DNA of 64,000 nucleotides from Microtetraspora niveoalba (GTDB taxonomy: Bacteria; Actinomycetota; Actinomycetes; Streptosporangiales; Streptosporangiaceae). The notes beneath the pieces are model-generated. The model saw nothing but the letters and a program-made list of their open reading frames with translations. It did no database searches and was not told where the DNA came from. Position numbers and translations under genes: made by a program. The stretch is taken from contig NZ_BBYM01000030.1 in NCBI RefSeq assembly GCF_001570405.1, positions 60,847-124,846 of the forward strand, in the 5' to 3' direction. Below are positions 16,685 through 24,376 of this stretch, piece after piece (the stretch's first letter is position 1; every line of letters begins with the position of its first letter).

Positions 16685-17413
16685 TCAGGGGCGCCGGGCG
16701 GCGGCGACCATCGACGTCCGCGCGTGGGGGCCGCCGTACCAGAACCGCCAGCCCAGGTCGTAGACCTGGACGTCGGCGGCCCCGCACTCGCGCAGCACGG
16801 CGGCGTAGTCGCGGACGTTCCGGAAGTCCGCCAGCCGGAGCCTGCCCCCGGGCCCGAGCACCCGGAACGCCTCGCGGACCGCCGCCGCGCGCCCGTCCGC
16901 GTCGGGGATGTTGTGGACGGCCAGGCTGGACACCACCAGGTCGAACGTCCCATCCTCGAACGGCAGGGCGCGCATGTCGTCGGTGACCAGCTCGACCCGG
17001 TCGGCCACCTTCTCGGCGCGGGCGTTGGCCGACGCGGCCTCCTGGCTGTTGCCCGACTGGTCCCGGGTCCACAAGTCGAGGCCGACGGCCCTGCCCCGGG
17101 GCACCCTCGCCGCCGCCTTGAGAAGGACCAGCCCGCGACCGCAGCCGACGTCGAGGACCTGCTCGTCACCCCTGAGATCGAGCCGGTCCAGCTCCGCGTC
17201 CCAGACCCGGAACTTCCCCCGGAGCGTGGTGTGCGCGAACAGCGCCGCACCGGCCGCCAGCATGACGCCGCCGATCAGCAGCACCACCGCGGGGATCGGC
17301 CAGCCGACCCCGAAGAGCACGGCGGCGACGGCCGGCTCCGCGATCCCGCCCGCCGTCAGCCCGGCCAGCACCCCTGGAGCGTCCACACCATAGTTCGCAC
17401 GGAGATCCGCCAC
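16685..17413 (-). CDS. Membrane-anchored class I SAM-dependent methyltransferase
   Basis: The 242-residue protein has two hydrophobic segments (about 22-61) followed by a Rossmann methyltransferase. SAM motif I is VLDVGCGRG (86-94), the acidic residue follows in GLDLW, and post-motif sequences include DDMRALPFEDGTFDLVVSSL. The substrate is unknown; membrane attachment suggests a lipid, quinone or envelope acceptor. The start is the GTG at 17413. The end abuts the remnant of a sensor kinase on the opposite strand. Confidence 0.85.
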   Translation of the reverse strand: MADLRANYGVDAPGVLAGLTAGGIAEPAVAAVLFGVGWPIPAVVLLIGGVMLAAGAALFAHTTLRGKFRVWDAELDRLDLRGDEQVLDVGCGRGLVLLKAAARVPRGRAVGLDLWTRDQSGNSQEAASANARAEKVADRVELVTDDMRALPFEDGTFDLVVSSLAVHNIPDADGRAAAVREAFRVLGPGGRLRLADFRNVRDYAAVLRECGAADVQVYDLGWRFWYGGPHARTSMVAAARRP

Positions 17414-17492
17414 GGTTGGTTCTTACCGTTGTCAGACCCGCTGTGTATAGACCGCTCTTGGCGTCTTCCCGGCCTTTCCTGGGGGACCGGGC

Positions 17493-17987
17493 TCAGGCGG
17501 CCGGCTGCTCCGGCTTCGGCTCCGCGTCGCCCTGCTCCGCGCCGTCCGACACGCTTTCCGGCACGCTTTCCGGCACGCTTTCCGCCGCGCCGTCCGCCGC
17601 TCCGGTCCCGGCCTCGGCCGCGGGCTCCCTTGCGTCGGCGTCGGGGTGGGCCACGATGAACCGTTCCACGACCTCGTCGGGCACCTTGCCCCGTACGGGG
17701 ACCTCCAGCCCCTGCTCGCGGGCCCATTCACGGACGTCGGTGGCGGTGTAGCCGCGCAGCCGGGGGGAGACATCCGCCGCCGCCTTCTTCGACCGCGACG
17801 CCTGCTTCACCTCGCGGGAGTTCTCCAGGACCGTTTCGATGAACGCGAGAGCCTCGTCGAGCCGCTGCTGGTTGGCGTCGGACAGGTCGATGGCGAAGGT
17901 CCGGTTCAGCAGCGGGAACTCCCGTCGTGCCACATCTTCGCCCTCGGAGTGGTCGAGGTCGTCAACCAGTATCACCTTCTGCGCCAC
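17493..17987 (-). CDS. lsr2: Lsr2-family nucleoid protein with extended acidic tail
   Basis: The 164-residue protein has an Lsr2 N-terminal oligomerisation region (MAQKVILVDDLDHSEG) and a C-terminal DNA-binding helical region (about 76-112, YTATDVREWAREQGLEVP). Lsr2 bridges AT-rich DNA and silences acquired genes. The minor-groove hook that is usually Arg-Gly-Arg is Arg-Gly-Lys here (99-101). A 50-residue acidic tail follows with the repeated unit ESVP (136-146), encoded by three 12-bp tandem repeats; canonical Lsr2 (about 112 residues) lacks it. GTG start at 17987 with GGAAAGGG upstream. Confidence 0.9.
   Translation of the reverse strand: MAQKVILVDDLDHSEGEDVARREFPLLNRTFAIDLSDANQQRLDEALAFIETVLENSREVKQASRSKKAAADVSPRLRGYTATDVREWAREQGLEVPVRGKVPDEVVERFIVAHPDADAREPAAEAGTGAADGAAESVPESVPESVSDGAEQGDAEPKPEQPAA
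17551..17586. repeat. Three 12-bp tandem repeats inside lsr2
   Basis: Three consecutive copies of ACGCTTTCCGGC (the last with one change) encode the ESVP-type repeats in the acidic tail of the Lsr2 protein. The unit length is a multiple of three, so copy-number change would lengthen or shorten the tail without a frameshift. Confidence 0.85.
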
Positions 17988-18140
17988 GTGCAGCCCTTTC
18001 CGGGTTCGATCTCCGTCTGTCTGGACCGTGGCATCCTACTGGTGCCCCACTGGAACGATCATGTTATCGGCTCGCCGCAGGGTGTCGGCTCGCCTCCCCG
18101 ACGGGGCCGTGCCCGGGACGCGTCCGGGATCGCGGCCGCC

Positions 18141-19136
18141 TCATCGCGGCTCGCGCGGGGGCCACTCGTCGCCCCACACGATCTCCCGCGCGTCGCGGTA
18201 CGTCTCCCCCTGCCGCTTGGAGACGGTCAGGTCGGCGATCTCCCCCTCCTCCGTGCAGAGGCGGAGCATCACCAGCCCCTTGCGCTTCTGCGGGTGGCGC
18301 AGGACCCGGCTCTCCGCCCGCGGCCACCGCTCGGCCGACACCGCGATGTAGGAGAACTTCTCGTCCTCGAAGCTCAGCGTGCCGTCCTTGATCTGCCGAT
18401 GCAGCGCGCCGCGGTTGAGTCGCACCGAGAAGTGGCACCAATCCTGCTTCGCGCGGATCGAGCACGCCGAGTCGTGCGGGCACGGTGCCAACACGTGCAA
18501 CCCCAGCCCGACCAGCAGCTCCCGGGCCGCGACGATCCGGGCGTGACCGGCCGGGGTTCCGGGCTCGACGAGCACGAGGACCCGGGCGTCGCGGGCCAGC
18601 GAGCGGACCACGTCCTCCTGGGCGGCGGGCGACAGCTCCCCGAGCGCGTACGACATGGTGACCAGGTCGGCCGGGGGCTTGGGAACGGTCCGGTCGACGA
18701 CGACCTGCTGCCAGCGCGCCTCCCGCACGGCGGCCGCGCCCGACCGCCGCGCCAGCCGCCTGCCGAAGGCGATGGCCGACGGCGACTGCTCCAGCACGGT
18801 GACCTCCCGGAGCGTCGGCCAGACGGCGCTCGCGGCCCACACCGCGCTGCCGGTGCCACCGCCCACGTCCGCGTGCGTCCTCGGCTCGAACCCGGGCGCC
18901 AGCGCGGCGACGTGGCGCAGCGCCGTGTGCACGGCCGCGTACGTCGCCGGCATCCGGTACGCGGCGTACGCGGCGACCGCGACCTCGGACCCCAGCACGG
19001 GGGCGGCCCGGTCGAAGCCCTCCCGGTACTGCTGGATGAGGCTCTGCACGGATCGCGTCAGATCCGGTACGGCGAAGCGTCCGAGTGCCTCTTCCAGCAC
19101 GTCTCGGAGATCTTGGGGAGGGCCGGCCACGGGCAC
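18141..19136 (-). CDS. Rsm22-family rRNA methyltransferase-like protein
   Basis: The likely product has about 331 residues from the GTG at 19136; the open frame extends further upstream but loses protein character and would run into the divergent GNAT gene. The SAM motif ADVGGGTGSAVW begins near residue 90. An Rsm22-specific cysteine cluster CPHDSAC...DWCHF (about 219-235) and the motif PQKRKGLVML follow. Mitochondrial Rsm22/METTL17 act on the small ribosomal subunit and carry a cysteine-ligated metal cluster. The bacterial role is presumed similar. Confidence 0.82.
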   Translation of the reverse strand: MPVAGPPQDLRDVLEEALGRFAVPDLTRSVQSLIQQYREGFDRAAPVLGSEVAVAAYAAYRMPATYAAVHTALRHVAALAPGFEPRTHADVGGGTGSAVWAASAVWPTLREVTVLEQSPSAIAFGRRLARRSGAAAVREARWQQVVVDRTVPKPPADLVTMSYALGELSPAAQEDVVRSLARDARVLVLVEPGTPAGHARIVAARELLVGLGLHVLAPCPHDSACSIRAKQDWCHFSVRLNRGALHRQIKDGTLSFEDEKFSYIAVSAERWPRAESRVLRHPQKRKGLVMLRLCTEEGEIADLTVSKRQGETYRDAREIVWGDEWPPREPR

Positions 19137-19211
19137 AATGATGCCCGCCGCCCGATCCCGGTGTCGAAGGGGCCCGCCCCGCGCCACGCCGCGGAACCCG
19201 ATAATCGCCGC

Positions 19212-19698
19212 ATGGATTTCTCCGTACGGCGGGGCGAGCCCGGTGAGGCCGAGGAAGTGCTGCGGGTCAAGAACGCCTCGTGGCGGGAGGCGTACCGGGG
19301 GCTGGTGCCGGACGACCATCTCGACGGGCTGGGCGTCACTCCCCGGGCGGCCGGGCACTGGCGGCGGATGATGGCCGATCCCGCGCGCGGCGTCGCCGTC
19401 GGCGAGGCCGGGGGCCGGATCGTCGGGCTCAGCGCGTACGGCCCGGCCGAGGACGGGGTTCCCGGCGGGGAGATCTACGCGATCTACACGCTGAAGGGGT
19501 GCTGGTCGACCGGGCTCGGGCGGGCGCTCATGGCGTTCTCGCTGGCCCGGTTGACGGAGCTGGGGCACGACGAGGTCGGGCTCTGGGTGTTCGAGGCCAA
19601 CGCGCGGGCGCGCCATTTCTACGAGAGGGCCGGCCGGGCTGACGCAGACGAGCGAGATGTCCGGTGTCACGCTGTCCGAGGTTCACTACCGGAGGTGA
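19212..19698 (+). pseudogene. GNAT acetyltransferase frameshifted by a 4-bp duplication
   Basis: A typical GNAT protein starts at ATG 19212 (MDFSVRRGEPGEAEEVLRVK), with the acetyl-CoA region YTLKGCWSTGLGRALM and the C-terminal motif NARARHFYERAG. At 19628-19635 the sequence GGCC occurs twice in tandem. Removing one copy restores the frame to continue AGLTQTSEMSGVTLSEVHYRR and a TGA at 19696-19698, exactly the expected GNAT ending. As written, the frame runs on antisense into the kinase gene for about 2 kb. Either a recent inactivating slippage or a sequencing error. Confidence 0.8.
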
Positions 19699-21281
19699 GG
19701 ACCGGGCTCGGTCAGGCGGACGATCTCGTCGCGTACGGCGCGGCTGAGCCCGCCGAGGAGCCGGTCGGCGCGACCGTCCGAGGTCGCGGACAGCAGCCCG
19801 GCCACGACGGCGGGCGGCACGTATTCGAGCACCCGGCAGGCACGGCGCAGCGTCATCGCCTCCACCAGGCGGACCGCGGCGGGGACGACGCCGAGCGCGC
19901 CGAGGACGGCGGCCGCGACCCGGTCGTCCGTGTGGGCCAGCATGCTCGCGCTCCGGCTTGGCGACATCACGCGCACCAGCCCGGCCACCAGGTCCGGGGC
20001 CATGTGGTCGGCGATCCGTCCGGCCCGCCAGGCCGGCAGCAGCGCCAGCACCTCGGCCGCCGCGGGCGGGTCGCCGGCCATGCCGTCCATGAGTCGTCCC
20101 GCCGCCCTCGGGTCCGTCGAGGCGAGCAGCTCGGCGGCCTCCTGCCTGGGCCGTTCGAGCAGAGGACGCTCCCCCTCCCGGCCGTCCTTCCGAACGCCGT
20201 CCCGGTCGTCCTTCCGGCCCGCCCCCGAACCGGCCGCACCCGGTCGGGAACCCGGACCGCCCGCACCGTGACCACCCGCACCGTGACCACCCGCGACATG
20301 ACCACCCGCGACATGACCACCCGCGACATGACCACCGGCACCATGACCACCGGAACCGTGACCACCGGCGCCGCGTCTCTCCGGGCCGCCCCCGCCCCGT
20401 CCCCCCGCGCCGGGGCCACCGGGAACGTGTCCCCCCGGAGGGCGACGGTCCGGGCCGCGTACGACCGGGGGGCGGGACACGGGGGCGAGGACGCCGTCCA
20501 GTCGCCGCCCGAACTCGGCCGCACCCATCCGCCTGGCGGGATCGGTGACGAGCAGGCCCGCTATGGCGTCGGCGAGCGGACCGGTTCGCCGGAAACGCGG
20601 GAGACGTCCCGCCGTGACCGCTCGCGCGGTTTCGAGCGGGCCGTCCCGCAGGAAGGGCGAGTAGCCCTCCAGCGCGTAGAACAGGGTCACCCCGAGCGAC
20701 CACAGGTCGGACGCCGGGCCGGTCGTGTGCCCGTCGACGCGTTCGGGCGCCATGAACTCGATGGTTCCGAGCAGCATGTTCTGCGAGGTGAGGCCGCTCT
20801 CGCCGGAGATCCGGGCGATGCCGAAATCGACCAGGAAGACCCGGTCGTCGGGGTCGACGACGATGTTGGCCGGTTTGACGTCCCGATGCAGCACCCCCGC
20901 GCCGTGTACGGCGACCAGCCCGCTCAGCACGTCGCGCCCCACCCGGGCGATCTCCCGCTCGGAGAGGGCCTGCCTCCCGATGCGGCGGTCCAGGGACGCT
21001 CCGTCGATGTACGCCATGACGATCCACGGCGAGCCGTCGTCGAGGAAGGCGTCGTGGATGTCGACGACCGCCGGGTGCCTGATCCGGGCGGCGGCCCGCG
21101 CCTCTCGCAGCGCGCGCTCCCGCCGGACCGCCACGTCCTCGCCGTACGGCGACAGCACGACCTCCTTGAGGGCGACGGACCGCCGCAGCGTCCTGTCCCA
21201 GGCGAGCCACACCGTCCCCATGCCGCCCCTGCCGAGCCGGGACATCAGCTCGTACCGCCCCTGGACGATCCGCGCCGTCAC
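19686..21281 (-). CDS. Ser/Thr protein kinase with MgtE-N-like C-terminal repeats
   Basis: The 531-residue protein carries a Hanks-type kinase domain (1-265): glycine loop LGRGGMGTVW (16-25), catalytic Lys39 in VALKEV, HRD at 132-134 in LHRDVKPANI, and DFG at 152-154. A linker of GGHGA/GGHVA repeats follows (about 309-345). The C-terminal domain (375-531) has helical repeats such as AAGRLMDGMAGDPPAAAEVL, resembling MgtE cytoplasmic N-domains. No membrane span is seen, unlike PknB. GTG start at 21281. It follows the DUF4407 gene by 10 bp (same operon) and is likely part of the GTPase cluster. Confidence 0.9.
   Translation of the reverse strand: MTARIVQGRYELMSRLGRGGMGTVWLAWDRTLRRSVALKEVVLSPYGEDVAVRRERALREARAAARIRHPAVVDIHDAFLDDGSPWIVMAYIDGASLDRRIGRQALSEREIARVGRDVLSGLVAVHGAGVLHRDVKPANIVVDPDDRVFLVDFGIARISGESGLTSQNMLLGTIEFMAPERVDGHTTGPASDLWSLGVTLFYALEGYSPFLRDGPLETARAVTAGRLPRFRRTGPLADAIAGLLVTDPARRMGAAEFGRRLDGVLAPVSRPPVVRGPDRRPPGGHVPGGPGAGGRGGGGPERRGAGGHGSGGHGAGGHVAGGHVAGGHVAGGHGAGGHGAGGPGSRPGAAGSGAGRKDDRDGVRKDGREGERPLLERPRQEAAELLASTDPRAAGRLMDGMAGDPPAAAEVLALLPAWRAGRIADHMAPDLVAGLVRVMSPSRSASMLAHTDDRVAAAVLGALGVVPAAVRLVEAMTLRRACRVLEYVPPAVVAGLLSATSDGRADRLLGGLSRAVRDEIVRLTEPGPHLR
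20262..20367. repeat. 15-bp minisatellite in the kinase linker
   Basis: About seven 15-bp units of the type CCGTGACCACCCGCA (with CCGCGACATGACCAC variants) encode the Gly-Gly-His-x-Ala pentapeptide repeats joining the kinase and C-terminal domains. The central three units are almost identical. Confidence 0.8.
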
Positions 21282-21291
21282 CCCGGCGACC

Positions 21292-22707
21292 TCAGTCCTC
21301 GTCGGGGAGCAGTTCGACCCCGCCCGACCGCTCCGCGCCCGGCCCCGGCATGCGGAGGGTGCGGGTGTCCGTCATGCCGCGCAGAGCCTCGTCCTCCAGC
21401 GACCCGTACTCGTCGTACCCGGGGCCGGGGTCGCGGTCGGCCCGCTCGACGCGGGTGCCGTTCGGCCCGCGCGAGGACCGCGCCTCCTCGTCAAAGGGGG
21501 CGGCGCGCCGGCGCGGCTCGTCCTCCTGCGGCGACCAGATGCGCCACACGCTCCCCGAGCCTCCGGGCTCCGTCGAGCGGGACCGGGGCGCGGCGCGGAC
21601 GCCGAACTCCTCGCGGACGCCGTCCAGATCCCGGCGCTCGGCGAGCGCGAGCGCCTTCTCGTAGATGCCCGGCCGCTGCATGAGCTTGACCGCGACCGGC
21701 AGGCATTCGATGAGCAGGAACAGCGCGAACAGCAGCAGCCGGGCCATGCTGAGCGTGAGGTCCTTGCCGGTCAGCTCGTTGAGCGCGCGCAGGCGGGTGA
21801 GCAGGCCGTCGGTCGCCATGTTGTCGTCGTCGAAGGACCGCTGCATCCGGGCCTGCTGCTCAAGGGCGTTGTCGAGCTGCCGCTGGGCCTTCGGCAGGGC
21901 CTCCTTCGCGGCGGCCAGCCGCGTCTCCTTGGCCTGTTCACCGGACGCGTTGAGTTCCCGCTTCCGGGCCTCTATCTGCCGGGTGAGCAGCTCGATGCGC
22001 TCCTTGTCCTTTTCGTACGCCCGCTGGCTCTCCTGAGCGAGCGGGCCATTGCCCTTTTTAGGGCAGTTCGCTCCACCGTAGAGCTGGCACTGCCACTCTT
22101 TGTAGTGTTTGTCGGCCTGCTTCTGCTCATCGGACCGCTGCCCTGTCAGGGCCTTTATCTTCGCGTCCTGTTCGATGTCAAGAGGAACGTCGCCGCCGGA
22201 GGAAATCACCTGCCGCAGGTCGGCCACCTCCTTGCGGAGCTCGTCGACGCCCTTCCCCACCGCGCCCTGCTCCTGCTGCACGGCGAACGCGTCGGCGCGC
22301 CGCTGCTTCATCTCGACGATCTGGGTGTCGATCTCGGCCTTGAAGACCTGGAGCACCAGAGGAGTGGAGATCACCAGACCGAGCACGACGGCGATGACGA
22401 TCCGGGGGATGGCCAGCGCCCAGCGGTTCGGCGCGTCCGCCCTGATGGTGGAGACGAGCCACCGGTCCAGGCTGAGGATCGCCAGGCCCCACAGCAGCGC
22501 GGCGGCGACGGAGAGGACGACGTTGACCCCGAGCGCGCTGCTGAGGGCGAACGTCATGGAGACCACGGCGAGCACGCTCGTGGTGAGGACGGCGCCCCCG
22601 ATCCCCTCGAACTTGCCGCGCTCGGTCGGGCACGTCCGCAGAACCTCGGGGCGGGCTCCCGACAGCGCGATCAAAACCGCGGACAGCGCGGACAGGAAAC
22701 GTCTCAT
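21292..22707 (-). CDS. DUF4407 family membrane protein
   Basis: ATG 22707 has AGGAGG five bases upstream and gives a 471-residue protein. It shows the DUF4407 hallmark sequence ERGKFEGIGGAVLTTSVL, then WGLAILSLDRWLVSTI and IPRIVIAVVLGLVISTPL: three membrane spans in the first 125 residues. A long charged coiled-coil region (about 130-310) precedes a fourth span (LLLFALFLLIECLPVAVKLM) and a disordered cytoplasmic tail. The topology recalls a gated pore or scaffold with a coiled-coil domain, but function is unknown. It forms an operon with the kinase and is divergent from the GTPase trio. Confidence 0.85.
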   Translation of the reverse strand: MRRFLSALSAVLIALSGARPEVLRTCPTERGKFEGIGGAVLTTSVLAVVSMTFALSSALGVNVVLSVAAALLWGLAILSLDRWLVSTIRADAPNRWALAIPRIVIAVVLGLVISTPLVLQVFKAEIDTQIVEMKQRRADAFAVQQEQGAVGKGVDELRKEVADLRQVISSGGDVPLDIEQDAKIKALTGQRSDEQKQADKHYKEWQCQLYGGANCPKKGNGPLAQESQRAYEKDKERIELLTRQIEARKRELNASGEQAKETRLAAAKEALPKAQRQLDNALEQQARMQRSFDDDNMATDGLLTRLRALNELTGKDLTLSMARLLLFALFLLIECLPVAVKLMQRPGIYEKALALAERRDLDGVREEFGVRAAPRSRSTEPGGSGSVWRIWSPQEDEPRRRAAPFDEEARSSRGPNGTRVERADRDPGPGYDEYGSLEDEALRGMTDTRTLRMPGPGAERSGGVELLPDED

Positions 22708-22758
22708 GCTCCTCCTCGGGAATGGGAGTCCCACCGCTCGGTGACGATTGGAACGCCG

Positions 22759-22784
22759 CCGGTCCCCCCGGACCGGTTATCATA
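22759..22784 (-). promoter_or_regulatory. Candidate promoter and inverted repeat for the DUF4407-kinase operon
   Basis: On the minus strand TATGAT (22779-22784) is a good -10 about 70 bases before the ATG, although no clear -35 is present. Directly downstream, CCGGTCC-CCCC-GGACCGG (22759-22776) is a perfect 7-bp inverted repeat that could be an operator or leader hairpin. The rest of the divergent gap (22790-22930) is unusually AT-rich for this genome. Confidence 0.45.
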
Positions 22785-22942
22785 GGCGCCCAATGCCGCA
22801 TTTCCGGACCGCCAATAGGATTTCGCCGCGCAAGCGCGACAACACCCCACCCAGATAACTCATCTTAACGTTATATGTGCTAACTAATCTGGATATCGGG
22901 GACGTAGCGCAACGAACACGACAAACCTATGGAGGACTCCTC

Positions 22943-24376
22943 GTGCCGGAGCCCGACGGGGATCTGAACAGGAAGGCCGTCGCGCAGGCTCTGGCGAGCC
23001 TCGGCGACACCGGCCACCTCTCCCTGGTGGAGGTCGCCGCCGACGGTGTCACCGCGTTCCGGATCCATCGGGACGCCAACGGATGCCCGCGCGGCCGGAG
23101 CTGGTCGGCGACCTGGACGGACCTCGCCGGAGAGCGCGGATGGGACGCCGACCCGGACGGGATCCGGGAGGCCGTGCTGCGCGCGGCCCGCGTCTCCCCG
23201 CCCACCGCCGAGGTGATCCTCGCGGCCGCGTCCCCCGGCGGTCCCAGGGCCGAGCAGGCCCTCGACTGGTTGCGCGCCGCGCATCCCGGCGCGCAGGTGC
23301 TGCGGGCCGGGGCCCCGATCGCCGCGCTCGTCCGCGAGGTCATGGTGGACGACCCGCTCACCAGGTCGTACGAGCTGGTCGTCATGCTCGCCGACCCCGG
23401 CACCGACCGGCTGCGGCTGACCAGCAGGCGGCTCTTCCCCATCGGCGCCCGCCCCGGAGCCCGCACCCGCGTCGCCGTCCGCTGCGAGCCCGGCGGCGCG
23501 TACGGCACCGCGTTCGCCGTGGTCACCTGGCAGGGGCCGGAGCCGCGGCTGCTGTCCGTCCAGTCCGCCCCGATCCCGCCCGGCCGGTACGAGGTGACCG
23601 CCGAGCTGGTACGCCCCGGCCGGGTGCGGTTCACCGGCCTGCCCGAGCTGTCGCCCGACCCGCGCGACTGGGACCGGCTCGTCGCCGCCCTCCCGGACCG
23701 GCTGCCAGGCGGGACCGGCCCGGCCCACCTCGTCTGCGCGGTCGAGGTCTGCGGAACGGACGACCTGGTCGCGGAACGGCTGAGCCGGGCGCGCCAGGTG
23801 ATCAACCGCTCGGCGGGCGAGCTGGGCGGGCCGCTCCGGGTCTCCCTCGTCGCCTACGCGGCCCACTCGTACGACGGGTCGGCCCGGGAGTTCCCCGTAC
23901 GGGCCATGACCTGGCAGGCGGACGCCGGGGAGGCCCTGGACGCGCTCGGCGAGCTGGAGGAGCAGGGCGCGATCGCGAGGGGATACCCGTACCACCCGCA
24001 CGCGGCGCAGCTCGAGGACATGCTCGCCCTGGTCGTCCGACGGCTGGACTGGGACGATCCGACGCCGGTCGTCCTCCTCACCGTCGGCGGCCGGTCGCCC
24101 CATCCGCCCCGCACCGACCTGTCCGGGGTCCTGCCCTGCCCGCACCGGCACGACTGGCGCAGGCCGCTCGCCGCCCTGGAGCAGCGGCCGGGCACGGTGC
24201 TGGGCGCGATCTGCGACCAGGCGGGCGACCGGGCGCACCCGGCGTGGCACCGGCTCGGCGCGGCGGCCCTGGCCCACCTGGAGGCGGTGGACGTGCACGG
24301 GCTGGCCGCCGATCTCGGCCTCGTCGCCCCCTCCCCCGGCCACCTCCCGTTCCCCCTGCTCGACGAGACGGAGTGA
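22943..24376 (+). CDS. vWA-like protein with degenerate metal site (GTPase cluster)
   Basis: The GTG at 22943 follows GGAGGA by about 7 bases and gives a 477-residue cytoplasmic protein. The C-terminal half has the strand order of a von Willebrand A domain: AHLVCAVEVCGTDDLVAERL, LRVSLVAYAAHS and PVVLLTVGGRSP. The usual metal motif DxSxS is replaced by VEVCGTD. The N-terminal region (SLVEVAADGVTAFRIHRDAN) matches no family I recognise. The stop overlaps the GTPase start (GTGA), implying translational coupling. It may be an adaptor binding the GTPase or GAP1-like partner; that is inference. Confidence 0.6.
   Translation: MPEPDGDLNRKAVAQALASLGDTGHLSLVEVAADGVTAFRIHRDANGCPRGRSWSATWTDLAGERGWDADPDGIREAVLRAARVSPPTAEVILAAASPGGPRAEQALDWLRAAHPGAQVLRAGAPIAALVREVMVDDPLTRSYELVVMLADPGTDRLRLTSRRLFPIGARPGARTRVAVRCEPGGAYGTAFAVVTWQGPEPRLLSVQSAPIPPGRYEVTAELVRPGRVRFTGLPELSPDPRDWDRLVAALPDRLPGGTGPAHLVCAVEVCGTDDLVAERLSRARQVINRSAGELGGPLRVSLVAYAAHSYDGSAREFPVRAMTWQADAGEALDALGELEEQGAIARGYPYHPHAAQLEDMLALVVRRLDWDDPTPVVLLTVGGRSPHPPRTDLSGVLPCPHRHDWRRPLAALEQRPGTVLGAICDQAGDRAHPAWHRLGAAALAHLEAVDVHGLAADLGLVAPSPGHLPFPLLDETE

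Noticed and set aside
17646..21683. Very long plus-strand open frame
   Set aside because: It is antisense to Lsr2, Rsm22-like and kinase genes and contains the GNAT only because of a frameshift; composition is that of a GC-rich shadow frame.
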